A DNA stretch of 33,026 nt. Origin: DASVXQ01 sp046727955. GTDB taxonomy: Bacteria; Actinomycetota; CALGFH01. Positions 15,176-22,007 of the stretch are shown piece by piece. Where the stretch lies: the NCBI GenBank assembly GCA_046727955.1, contig JBKPDO010000305.1, positions 1-33,026 on the forward strand, in the 5' to 3' direction. The first letter of the stretch is position 1. Each line of letters opens with the position of its first letter. Under the pieces are notes generated by a model. That model saw nothing but the letters and a program-made list of their open reading frames with translations. It did not search any database and was not told the origin of the DNA. The position numbers were made by a program, and so were the translations under genes.

Positions 15176-15404
15176 GCTGCGCGATGCCGGTCAGCGCCTG
15201 GTGAAGGCCGGCGGCGCTGCGTTGCCATTCGCCCCATAGCTCGAGGAAACGAGCCTGGGCGACACCCGCCCAGTCGGATCCCAGCGGCTCGACGCTGGCG
15301 GCGAGCTGGCGCAGGGTCCCGTCGATCTCACCAGCGCCGGCGTTGAGCCGGCCGGACAGCTGGCGTAGCTGCTCCGGGGCGACCCGGATTCCCACAGTCG
15401 TCAT
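15105..15404 (-). CDS. WXG100-family (ESAT-6-like) protein
   Basis: A 99-residue helical-hairpin protein with the WXG motif as W45-A46-G47 (SDWAGVAQARFLELW) in the turn between two long amphipathic helices. Such proteins are substrates of ESX/type VII secretion systems. No FtsK/EccC ATPase or other secretion gene is in the window, so it would have to be exported by a system encoded elsewhere. The C terminus ends EATEQDIASSFGHA, in keeping with the helical tail of the family. It lies 90 bp downstream of imuB in the same direction. Confidence 0.88.
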   Translation of the reverse strand: MTTVGIRVAPEQLRQLSGRLNAGAGEIDGTLRQLAASVEPLGSDWAGVAQARFLELWGEWQRSAAGLHQALTGIAQLTAQAAGRYEATEQDIASSFGHA

Positions 15405-15494
15405 CGTCTGCTCCTTCCGCTAGTCCAAGCAAGGTCATGCAAAGTTCTATATTCGAAGGCAAACCGAGGCAAACGGCTATCCACAGGGGTGGCC

Positions 15495-17375
15495 TCAGTC
15501 GTAGGTCGCCTCGACCGACCATCGCCCGCCAGCCAGCTTCAGCAGATACGCGATGCCTGCACCGGTGGTGACCTGGAGGCGGGCCAGGCGACGATGCGCC
15601 CTCGGGTCCCACCAGCGCTCGTCGACCGGCCATGGACCGGCCCAGGCGGCGATGGGAGTCAAGGGACCGTCAGCCACCCGAAGCCGGCTCGGGGGAGCAC
15701 TGAGCAGCCCTCGGCCGCTGACCGTCACCGGCCTGCCCCGGTCGTCCTGGACTTCGGCCGCCGGGGGGTCAGGATGGACGATCCCCGGCGAAGGCTCCGG
15801 TATCCGCCCGGGGATTCGAGCCGGCCCGGACCCTGGGGCGGCGGCGGAGGGCCGGCCCCCGGCAGCGAACCCACCCCCGGCGGCGGGCCCACCCCTACCG
15901 GCACCCCTACCGGCGGACCCGCCCCTGCCGGCACCCCTGCCGGCGGACCCGCCCCTGCCGGCGGGCCCACCCCGAGCGGTGGATCCGCCCGCGGCGGGGG
16001 GCGTGCCACCGGCGGGGGGAAGCTCCCCCTCGGCCACACTGACCACCCGATCCGCCGGGCCTCTGCCTCCCCGCAGGCTGACCTTGCGAACCGCCTCCGG
16101 ACCCAGCAGCCCCTGGACCCTGGCCAGCGCCCGAGCGGCGCGCCGGCCGGCCTCGGTCTCCTCGCCCCAGAACCCGAGCTGGCGCCCATGGGCTGGGACG
16201 ACCTCGTCCGGGACCAGGGCGAGGCGGGCGATCGCCCCGGTGGGACGCGACGCCGCCGCCCCGGCCAGCCACCCGTCGAGCTGCCACCGGACACGCTCGG
16301 CCATGACAATAGCCTGGAGCGCGCGTGGATCGTTGGAGGCCGCCCCTCGCCGAGAGACTGGCCGGGCGGACGGCTCGTGGCGCCATATCCGTGACAATGT
16401 CTCACCGTGCTCGGTCTCGATCTCGATGCGAAGGCGGGTGCAGGCGAGCCCCAGCCTCTCGAGACGCTCGACCAGCTCGTCCGCCAGGGCTTTGGCCGCG
16501 AAGGCGGCGACGTCGACCCGGCCGGCCGGTGGCTCCAGCTCAGCCGCCACCCCGAGGTCAGGCGGCGGGCGCCGGCTCGCCCTTGGGTGCTCGTCCGCTC
16601 CGCTGGCCAACCGGTGGGCGCGCACGCCCTCGGGCCCGAAGCGGGCGGCCAAGGCGGCACGTGGAAGCGCCGCCAGGTGCCCGAGCGTGGTCAGGCCCAA
16701 GCGGACGAACATGTCGGTGAGATCCGGCCGTTCCAGCACCCCCACGGGGAAGGGCGCCAGAAAGCCGGCGACCTCGCCCGGCGGGACGATGAGGTGACGA
16801 TCGGCCGCGGAGCCGGACCGGGCGGCGGCGATCCCGTGCTGAGGGATCGAGCCGCGGCGTGCGGCAAGGCTGGCGGCGAAGCGCCCGTCGGCGATTCCGA
16901 TCTGGCATCGCCCCAGGGCACCGAGCGCCTGGTCGACGGCGCTCGCCACCGCGGCCGCCAGCTCGGCCTCACCCCCGTAGTGGCGAGCGGCGCCCCCGGC
17001 ACGGAGGGCGCACTCGCCGGGGTCGAGCACCTCGACCTTGGGCGTGACCGACTCGACCGCGGTCAGCACCGGCTCGAAGGCACGCGCGTCGCGGGCAGGG
17101 TCGTGCGGGATCAGCTCGAGCCGGGGACAGCATGCCTGCGCCTCGCGCCGGCGCTGGCCGCGACGGACCCCCTCCGCCCTGGCGGCTGCCGAGCAGGCGA
17201 CGATCCTGCCCGCATGGAGCACCGCCACCGGCCTGGTGGGCAGCGCAGTGGCGGCCGCCACCGGCCTGGTGGGCAGCGCAGTGGCGGCCGCCACCGGCCT
17301 GGTGGGCAGCGCAGTGGCGGCCGCCACCGGCCAGTCGGGGCACCAGACCACCAGCATGCGAGTCGTCGCGCCCAC
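15495..17375 (-). CDS. imuB: ImuB, Y-family polymerase-like mutasome subunit
   Basis: A 626-residue catalytically inactive Y-family (DinB-like) protein that links ImuA' and DnaE2 to the sliding clamp. It begins MLVVWCPDWPVA in place of the catalytic DxD motif, then AVLHAGRIVACSAAARAEGVRRG, the palm and thumb regions, the little-finger segment and the diagnostic C terminus ERWWDPRAHRRLARLQV...GRWSVEATYD. Two regions are expanded. An N-terminal 33-bp repeat gives three RPVAAATALPT units. A long Gly/Ala/Arg-rich linker (GGSAGRGAGR units) lies at about residues 455-510. GTG 17375 was chosen as start because GAGGGA lies nine bases upstream; ATG 17357 is an alternative. It is the third gene of the imuA' operon. 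Confidence 0.93.
   Translation of the reverse strand: MGATTRMLVVWCPDWPVAAATALPTRPVAAATALPTRPVAAATALPTRPVAVLHAGRIVACSAAARAEGVRRGQRRREAQACCPRLELIPHDPARDARAFEPVLTAVESVTPKVEVLDPGECALRAGGAARHYGGEAELAAAVASAVDQALGALGRCQIGIADGRFAASLAARRGSIPQHGIAAARSGSAADRHLIVPPGEVAGFLAPFPVGVLERPDLTDMFVRLGLTTLGHLAALPRAALAARFGPEGVRAHRLASGADEHPRASRRPPPDLGVAAELEPPAGRVDVAAFAAKALADELVERLERLGLACTRLRIEIETEHGETLSRIWRHEPSARPVSRRGAASNDPRALQAIVMAERVRWQLDGWLAGAAASRPTGAIARLALVPDEVVPAHGRQLGFWGEETEAGRRAARALARVQGLLGPEAVRKVSLRGGRGPADRVVSVAEGELPPAGGTPPAAGGSTARGGPAGRGGSAGRGAGRGGSAGRGAGRGGPAAGGGFAAGGRPSAAAPGSGPARIPGRIPEPSPGIVHPDPPAAEVQDDRGRPVTVSGRGLLSAPPSRLRVADGPLTPIAAWAGPWPVDERWWDPRAHRRLARLQVTTGAGIAYLLKLAGGRWSVEATYD
15845..16020 (-). 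repeat. Degenerate GC-rich repeats encoding the ImuB linker
   Basis: Imperfect 15- and 30-bp units such as ACCCGCCCCTGCCGGC follow one another and encode the Gly/Ala/Arg-rich linker between the polymerase-like body and C-terminal domain of ImuB. All unit lengths are multiples of three, so the frame is kept. Confidence 0.6.
17224..17322 (-). repeat. 33-bp tandem repeat in imuB, three perfect copies
   Basis: A 33-bp unit occupies 17224-17256, 17257-17289 and 17290-17322, with 10 bases of a fourth copy. It encodes three copies of an 11-residue RPVAAATALPT-like unit inserted right after the first strand of ImuB. The copies are identical, so the expansion is recent. Confidence 0.9.
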
Positions 17376-17399
17376 CCGTGCTCGTCCCTCGCCCCGCGC

Positions 17400-17741
17400 C
17401 TACGTGGCGCCCGGCGCAAGGAGGTGACCTGTTGATGCGGCGCTCGCGGTACCCACCTCCCTTCCTCTCCAGGACCGGATGACAGTGCCGGCCGGCTCCA
17501 GCAGGTCCTCGTCCGTCTGGTTCACCACCGCACGGACATACCGATCGTGTGGCGGCTGATCGAGGCTCCCCTCGGGATCCCCCCAGACGACGGCCGGGCC
17601 GGGGAGCCAGAGCTTGGCCCAGCGCTCTTTTGTGGCTGCGCCACGGCCGCCGGCGACGACCTCGACCCGGCGCGCCTCGAGCCGGCCGTGCTTCTCTCGC
17701 CTGTTTCGTTGTGTTGCTCGAGAGATGTTCACGAGGCTCAC
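17400..17741 (-). CDS. Unknown 113-residue protein between imuA' and imuB
   Basis: The GTG start at 17741 overlaps the imuA' stop as GTGA, a classic translational coupling, and imuB begins 24 bp after its stop. Codon use is strongly GC-ending, as in neighbouring genes. The protein starts with a basic segment (SRATQRNRREKHGRLEARR) followed by VEVVAGGRGAATKERWAKLWL and a mixed central part (HDRYVRAVVNQTDEDLL). I do not recognise a family. It does not match the small DUF6504 protein known from some mutasome operons. It should be made under SOS control with ImuA' and ImuB. Confidence 0.75.
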   Translation of the reverse strand: MSLVNISRATQRNRREKHGRLEARRVEVVAGGRGAATKERWAKLWLPGPAVVWGDPEGSLDQPPHDRYVRAVVNQTDEDLLEPAGTVIRSWRGREVGTASAASTGHLLAPGAT

Positions 17742-18412
17742 CAGTCAGTAGCGAGCTGCACGGTTCCGTCCCGGAAGGGCAGCCACAGCCGAGCTTCGCG
17801 GGATCGGGCGGCACCGCCCCGGCCAGTGGTGACCACCCGCACTCGGCGCTGCTGGAGGTATCCAGCTCCGTGGAGGTCTCCAGCTCCGGCCTCCAGCCCA
17901 ATCCATGACTCGTGAGCGACCTGGAGGTTCAGGTCGGGGCTCGGCCAGGTGCCGAGGACGACCAGGACGCTGCCGCGCTCCCGGGCTCGTGTGGCGAGCT
18001 GATGACACACGCTCTGGCCGTAGGTGGTCGGAGGTCGGGTGATGACCAGGTCGATCGCGTGCAACAACGTGGCGATCACCCGCGCCCATTGGGGCCCTGG
18101 ATAGGGGATCAGGGCGAGACGCTGGAGTGCGACGCCGGTCTCGGCGGCAGCGGCCACGCCCAGCTCTGGGATGCTGGCGGCGGCGGCCCACCGGTCGGCC
18201 TGGGTGACGCCGGCGGCCAGGGCGAGCGCGAGCCGCAGGGACCCGCTGATGGTGACGACAGTGCCGCGGCGTAGGCCGCCATGTGGCAGGAGCTGTGCCA
18301 GCGCTGGTAGCACCGGCAGGAGCCGGTCAGCGGCGAGAGTGGTGGGCTGGACGAGACGGGCAAGGCGTGTGTGCTCTTCGCGGCGGGCTTCTGCGCTGCT
18401 GAAGAAGCTCAT
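17738..18412 (-). CDS. imuA: ImuA', RecA-like mutasome subunit
   Basis: A 224-residue protein of the actinobacterial ImuA'/RecA-like family, which works with ImuB and DnaE2 in SOS-induced mutagenic repair. It shows LLPHGGLRRGTVVTISGSLRLALALAAG, a degenerate Walker A region at residues about 40-67, then WARVIATLLHAIDLVITRPP and RGSVLVVLGTWPSPDLNLQV. The C-terminal ARLWLPFRDGT fits as well. The ATG at 18412 was chosen because it lies just after a LexA-controlled promoter; the open frame continues upstream through that promoter. It is the first gene of a three-gene operon with the 113-aa gene and imuB. Confidence 0.88.
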   Translation of the reverse strand: MSFFSSAEARREEHTRLARLVQPTTLAADRLLPVLPALAQLLPHGGLRRGTVVTISGSLRLALALAAGVTQADRWAAAASIPELGVAAAAETGVALQRLALIPYPGPQWARVIATLLHAIDLVITRPPTTYGQSVCHQLATRARERGSVLVVLGTWPSPDLNLQVAHESWIGLEAGAGDLHGAGYLQQRRVRVVTTGRGGAARSREARLWLPFRDGTVQLATDW

Positions 18413-18419
18413 GCTCGCT

Positions 18420-18449
18420 ATGATCGAACAAATGTTCGATGCTTTGCAA
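18420..18449 (-). promoter_or_regulatory. LexA (SOS) box within the imuA' promoter
   Basis: On the minus strand a -35-like TTGCAA (18444-18449) and a -10-like GATCAT (18420-18425) are 18 bp apart. The LexA box TCGAACAAATGTTCGA (18424-18439) fills the spacer and has perfect TCGAAC/GTTCGA arms. Seven bases separate the -10 from the ATG at 18412. The design is the same as at dnaE2, including the identical -35 hexamer. Confidence 0.92.
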
Positions 18450-18482
18450 GCACCTTGCGTTATGACTGTGGATGCCGGCCAG

Positions 18483-18513
18483 TGTGACTCGCAGCCGTAG
18501 TTGGCGGATCGCA
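18483..18513 (+). repeat. Left terminal inverted repeat of transposon A
   Basis: It starts TGTGACTCGCAGCC and contains GTAGTTGGCGGATCGCA. It pairs with 21864-21894 at 28 of 31 positions. A second TGGCGGAA motif follows at about 18520. Confidence 0.88.
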
Positions 18514-18554
18514 ACTATGTCTGGCGGAACCTGGCGGGCACGGGTCTCCCCTGG

Positions 18555-18650
18555 TGTGACGACGGACGATAGCTGGCGGAAGCTGCGGACGATGGTTGGC
18601 GGAGCTGACCGCCGACTCACCCGACTGTGAGGACGGACGATAGTTGGCGG
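18555..18650 (+). repeat. Left end of transposon B with three subterminal motif copies
   Basis: Motif copies: GGACGATAGCTGGCGGAAGC at 18564-18583, CGGACGATGGTTGGCGGAGC at 18586-18605, and GGACGATAGTTGGCGG at 18635-18650. The first two are 22 bp apart in phase. The third lies after a short non-motif stretch and has its own TGTGAGGAC at 18626. Confidence 0.88.
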
Positions 18651-18735
18651 CACTGGCCAGCAACTCAGCCGTTCACTGCCGAGGCGATGCCCGGGGTGGT
18701 TGTCACGACGGACCGTCGGCGAGATTGGAGCCTGA

Positions 18736-19011
18736 CTATCCGCCATCGATGCGCGCCGCGGGTTGGTCGGCGTAGGCGTCCAGGAGCCGCTTGAGGTCAG
18801 CGTAGTGGGGCTTGGGTCGGTCGGTCTGGAATGGAACCAGGTGGTGCCTCGTCGAAGCCTCCACGCCCGTCGGATGGCCGGTGGCTGCTCGTCCTCGATG
18901 GGGCGTGGGGCGAAGAGGTGCTCGCCGTGGGTGATGCGGGCCCAGGCGTGGACGTGACCGGCGCCGGCGTAGACCCGGCCCTGCTGGATGCCTGTGGTGG
19001 GCCATGATCAT
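18736..19011 (-). pseudogene. Frameshifted small gene downstream of tnsA-like, unknown family
   Basis: The ATG at 19011 overlaps the stop of the tnsA-like gene as ATGA, so the two were translationally coupled. Coding quality then jumps between frames. From about 18990 to 18830 the good frame encodes TTGIQQGRVYAGAGHVHAWA and HGEHLFAPRPIEDEQPPAIR. From about 18840 to the stop at 18736 the good frame encodes PFQTDRPKPHYADLKRLLDA and YADQPAARIDGG. Third codon positions are nearly all G or C in both segments. I do not recognise the family. It could be the ends of a larger transposition gene fused by deletion, or a small accessory gene. Confidence 0.5.
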
Positions 19012-19873
19012 GCGGGCCTCGCCGCTGCAGGCCACACCGGCGACTGATCGGTCAGGGCCCGCGCGAGGTCGATCCCAAGTCGCCGGTGCCACAGCAGATG
19101 CAAGGCGTGCGCACGCGCCACCACCGGCAGCGAGGTCGCCCCCACCAGCGCCCCAAACGAACACGACCCCGACGTCGCGGTGCCTGCCTCTACGGCGGCG
19201 AGGAGCTCGGCCTGCAGGCCGAGCCGGTCATCCAGTTCGCGTCGCTGCGCGGACAGGGCGTCCAGGGTGGCCAGCACGTGCGGCCGCCAGCCGGTCACCA
19301 CCCCATAGCGCCAGCCCGACGCCAACGCCGCCTCGTCGGCTGCGGCGAAGCACGCCCGGTCGTCGTCGCTGATCCGCTCGGCCGGCTTGACGTCCAACAG
19401 CCACCCGCCGCTGCGGGTGATCGCCAGGAAGTCCGGGGTGTGCTCCCGCCACCCGGTGGTCGTGGCAAACCGTAGCCGAAACGGCTGCGCGAGCACGTCG
19501 ACCAGCCCGCCCGCGAAGTCCAGGCCAGCAGCAGCCGTTGCTCGGCAAGGCTCTCAAAGCCGTGGTGGCGGCCGGTGGAGACCAAGAACTGCAGGCCTGG
19601 CCGGTGTTGCTGGCGTGGCCGCCACGTGAACCGCCGCACCGGCTCCGAGCCCGCAAGCGGCATCGACGCCAGATCCCTGACGGGGCAGACGACCTCGGCA
19701 CCCGCAACCCTCCACGATGCCGTCCACCGTCGGGACCAGCCAGGCTCCAGCGACAGCACCGAACGGACCTCGGCGGCCGGATCATAGGGTGCGAAGAGAT
19801 CGGCCAGGCCACACGTGTCCGATGGCAGCGCGCCGCAGGGTCCGGCGGAGACCGACCGCATCACGTCACCCAC
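19008..19873 (-). pseudogene. TnsA-like transposase endonuclease subunit, frameshifted
   Basis: The first half (from 19873) carries RRFTWRPRQQHRPGLQFLVS and TGRHHGFESLAEQRLLL. The second half, in another frame, carries LDFAGGLVDVLAQPFRLRF, then REHTPDFLAITRSGGWLLDV and KPAERI. Together they match the TnsA-like heteromeric transposase endonuclease family of actinomycetes, with the acidic FES, the PDF aspartate and the DVKP lysine of the PD-(D/E)XK active site. The frames join near 19516-19524 in the run encoding LLL-ALDF, where one base appears to be missing. TnsA normally cuts the 5' ends of the transposon while TnsB acts on the 3' ends. This copy is either a pseudogene or contains a sequencing error. 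Confidence 0.8.
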
Positions 19874-20059
19874 ATCCAGGGAGCGCCGGGACCCAGCCGG
19901 CCACGGCCGAGGGGGACGGGCTCGTTCCCGCCCGTCGTTTCACAATCCGGCCAGTTGAGCGCAAGGATGAGCGCGGCCACAGCTCCCATGACACGAATTT
20001 CTGACCGTCGCAATCTATGCAAGATCCCGCGAATTCGTCCTTTCCGCGAGGCGACCACC

Positions 20060-20617
20060 ATGACCACGATCACCATCCCGACGCTTTCCACCAAGCGCCT
20101 GACCCTGCGCGGCTTCACCGCCGCCGACCTGGACGCCCTCGCCCCCATCTACGCCGACCCACAGGTCAGCCGCTACATCGGCGACGGCACCCCCGCCGAC
20201 CGCGCAGCCACCTGGCGGGCACTGGCCGGCATGCTGGGCCACTGGCAGCTCCGCGGCTACGGCATGTGGGCCCTCATCGAACGAGCAACCGGCCAGCTGA
20301 TCGGCCGAGCCGGCCTGCACAACCCGGAAGGATGGCCAGGCCTGGAAGCCGGCTGGCTGCTGGCCCGTGACCGCTGGGGCCACGGGTTTGCCACCGAGGC
20401 CGGCCACGCCATCCTGGCCTACGCCTTCACCCGGCTCAGCGCCGATCACCTCATCAGCCTCATCCATCCGGCCAACACCGCCTCGATCCGGGTCGCCGAA
20501 CGGCTCGGCGAGCACCTGGAGCGCGAGATCGACCTCAAGGGCCAACGGGCCCTCGTCTACGGCATCAACCGCCAGCACTGGCAGCAAGGCGGGCAAGCGC
20601 AGACACGCTCAATCTGA
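20060..20617 (+). CDS. GNAT acetyltransferase, RimJ/RimL type, transposon B cargo
   Basis: A 185-residue GNAT protein of the Acetyltransf_3 (RimJ/RimL) type. It starts TIPTLSTKRLTLRGFTAADL and has RDRWGHGFATEAGHAILAYA as the acetyl-CoA pyrophosphate loop, then HPANTASIRVAERLGEHLER near the C terminus. The substrate is unknown; family members acetylate protein N termini, amino acids or antibiotics. It is intact and lies inside transposon B, divergent from the tnsA-like gene, so it is the element's passenger gene. ATG 20060 was chosen because the domain begins directly after it. Confidence 0.88.
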   Translation: MTTITIPTLSTKRLTLRGFTAADLDALAPIYADPQVSRYIGDGTPADRAATWRALAGMLGHWQLRGYGMWALIERATGQLIGRAGLHNPEGWPGLEAGWLLARDRWGHGFATEAGHAILAYAFTRLSADHLISLIHPANTASIRVAERLGEHLEREIDLKGQRALVYGINRQHWQQGGQAQTRSI

Positions 20618-20670
20618 CAGGACTACAAGACGTGCTGGTCCCCGCCACAGGCGCGGGACTTGAACAGTCA

Positions 20671-20722
20671 CCCGCCAACTATCGTCCGCAGCTTCCGCCA
20701 GCTATCGTCCGTCGTCGTCACA
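20671..20722 (-). repeat. Right end of transposon B
   Basis: Inverse complement of the left end: two 24-bp units with GGACGATAGTTGGCGG and GGACGATAGCTGGCGGAAGC, ending in TCACA at 20722 and followed by CCTGG. Confidence 0.9.
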
Positions 20723-20772
20723 CCTGGCCAGCCCGCGACGGCGGAAGGAACCAGGAGATGCGACGACATCGC

Positions 20773-20820
20773 TCACTTGCGGGAGTAGATCGGCTTGGGC
20801 CGGTCGGACCGAGCTGCCGC
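20773..20820 (-). pseudogene. Possible remnant in transposon A of the gene found in transposon B
   Basis: On the minus strand the last codons before a TGA at 20773 encode RSDRPKPIYSRK. The 27 bp at 20785-20811 match 18802-18828, within the small gene of element B (TDRPKPHYADLK), at 21 positions. In both elements this piece lies close to the left end. The match is short, so common descent is plausible but not proven. The surrounding 20728-20935 shows no other gene. Confidence 0.3.
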
Positions 20821-20935
20821 ATGACCTCGCCCAGTTCCTTTGTAGAGGCCCGCCCACCTCATCGTGGAGGAGCGAACGTCACGCCCGCAGCGGAAGCGGC
20901 CGCCCGTCTCCCCGAACAGTCGTACATTCGGTGTC

Positions 20936-21697
20936 ATGCGCGTCGCGGTCCTCGCGGACGTCCACGGCAACCTCCCGGCGCTGGAGGCGGTCCTGCGCGA
21001 CGTGGACGCCGCCGGTGCCGACGCGCTCGTCCTCGCGGGCGACATGACCGTCGGGCCGCTGCAGACCGAAACGCTCGACCTGCTCACCTCCCTCGGCGAC
21101 CGCGCCATCTGGGTACGGGGCAACTGCGAGCGCAACCTGGTCGAGGTGTTCGACGGCACCTACCAGCAGACCGCCGAGCACGCGCCCGGCACAATCTGGT
21201 CGGGGCGGCAGCTCACCCGCGAGCAGCGCGACCACCTGGCCGCGCTGCCGCTCACCGTCAGCCTTGACGTGGACGGCCTCGGCCCGGTCCTGTTCTGCCA
21301 CGCCACCGCCCGCGACGACGAGGAGATCGTGCTCGTGGACAGCCCCGTGGCATGGTTCAGCGAGGCGTTCGCCAGCGTCCACGAGCGAACGGTCGTCTGC
21401 GGCCACACCCACATGCCATTCGACCGCCTCGCCGACGGCCGCCGCGTCGTCAACCCGGGCAGCGTCGGCATGCCGTACGGGCCGCCGGGCACGCTCGCCC
21501 ACTGGGCCCTGCTCGGCCCCGACGTGACTCTGCGCCGCACCGCCTACGACCTGGAGCGCGCGGCGGAGCGCATGCGCCGCAGCGCGTGGCCGAGCACGCC
21601 CGAGTTCATCGAGGAGAACGTCCTGCACGGCCCCCCCAGCGACGCCGACGCGCTTGCGATCTTCACCAGGTGGGCCAGGGAGCGCCGCGGGCGCTGA
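20936..21697 (+). CDS. Calcineurin-like metallophosphoesterase (YfcE/MJ0936 type)
   Basis: A 253-residue phosphoesterase with the full set of two-metal motifs: LADVHGNLPALEAVL (DxH), VLAGDMTVG (GD), WVRGNCERN (GNxxR/E), FCHATARDDEE and CGHTHMPFDR (GHxH). Such enzymes hydrolyse phosphodiesters such as cyclic nucleotides; the exact substrate is unknown. NPGSVGMPYGPPG is also typical. It lies inside transposon A and is its only intact gene, so it appears to be cargo. ATG 20936 was chosen over an upstream in-frame extension that lacks family similarity. Confidence 0.9.
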   Translation: MRVAVLADVHGNLPALEAVLRDVDAAGADALVLAGDMTVGPLQTETLDLLTSLGDRAIWVRGNCERNLVEVFDGTYQQTAEHAPGTIWSGRQLTREQRDHLAALPLTVSLDVDGLGPVLFCHATARDDEEIVLVDSPVAWFSEAFASVHERTVVCGHTHMPFDRLADGRRVVNPGSVGMPYGPPGTLAHWALLGPDVTLRRTAYDLERAAERMRRSAWPSTPEFIEENVLHGPPSDADALAIFTRWARERRGR

Positions 21698-21863
21698 CCC
21701 ACCCACCGGTCCCGGTGTGGCAGCCGCCCAGCTGGCGGGCGCCTCACACCTGACGTCCGACATCAGCACTGGACACCCTGATCACCACGGCATCCGCCAA
21801 CCGCGGTTGAGACGTCCCGCCGCATGGCGCTGCGATGGCAGGAAACCTCGCTGGCCAGGACCG

Positions 21864-21894
21864 TGCCATCCGCCAACCATGGCTGCGAGTCACA
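21864..21894 (-). repeat. Right terminal inverted repeat of transposon A
   Basis: It ends GGCTGCGAGTCACA and is followed by GCCAG. A further inverted TTGGCGGAT motif lies at 21792-21800. The 300 bp from 21698 to 22007 hold only these repeats and no gene. Confidence 0.88.
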
Positions 21895-22007
21895 GCCAGC
21901 AAGCGGCCGGACATTGCCGCGGGCTTGACCGCGGTGAGCTGCAAGGACATTGGGGCAACCGGCCGGGTCCATGGATCCGCGTTGCCGGCCTCGACGCCCC
22001 GCGACGG

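Larger units (their letters stand above)
18555..20722. mobile_element. Transposon B: nested in A, CCTGG target duplication, TnsA remnant and GNAT cargo
   Basis: The left end starts TGTGACGACGGACGATAGC at 18555 and the right end finishes with the inverse complement at 20722. The arms match over about 48 bp except for a 3-bp GAC indel and one substitution. Both sides are flanked by CCTGG (18550-18554 and 20723-20727), a 5-bp target duplication. Each end has two copies of a 24-bp subterminal unit with core GGACGATAGTTGGCGG, and the left end has a third at 18632-18650, like TnsB binding sites of Tn7-like elements. It carries a frameshifted TnsA-like gene, a frameshifted small gene and an intact acetyltransferase. 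No TnsB or TnsC is present, so B would depend on a relative in trans. It is inserted 72 bp inside A. Confidence 0.9.
18483..21894. mobile_element. Transposon A: TGT...ACA ends, GCCAG target duplication
   Basis: The left end TGTGACTCGCAGCC at 18483-18496 and the right end GGCTGCGAGTCACA at 21881-21894 are perfect 14-bp inverted repeats; over 31 bp there are 3 mismatches. The five bases before the left end (18478-18482) and after the right end (21895-21899) are both GCCAG, a target-site duplication. Both ends contain further TTGGCGGA motifs. TGT/ACA termini, 5-bp duplications and multiple subterminal binding sites are hallmarks of Tn7/Tn552/Mu-type elements. Without the nested element B, A is 1239 bp, with a metallophosphoesterase gene and no transposase. 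The insertion lies 33 bp upstream of the imuA' -35 box. Confidence 0.88.

Noticed and set aside
17224..17322. CRISPR-like regular repeats
   Set aside because: The repeats are directly tandem without spacers and encode protein in frame, so they are not a CRISPR array. The same holds for 13321-13383.
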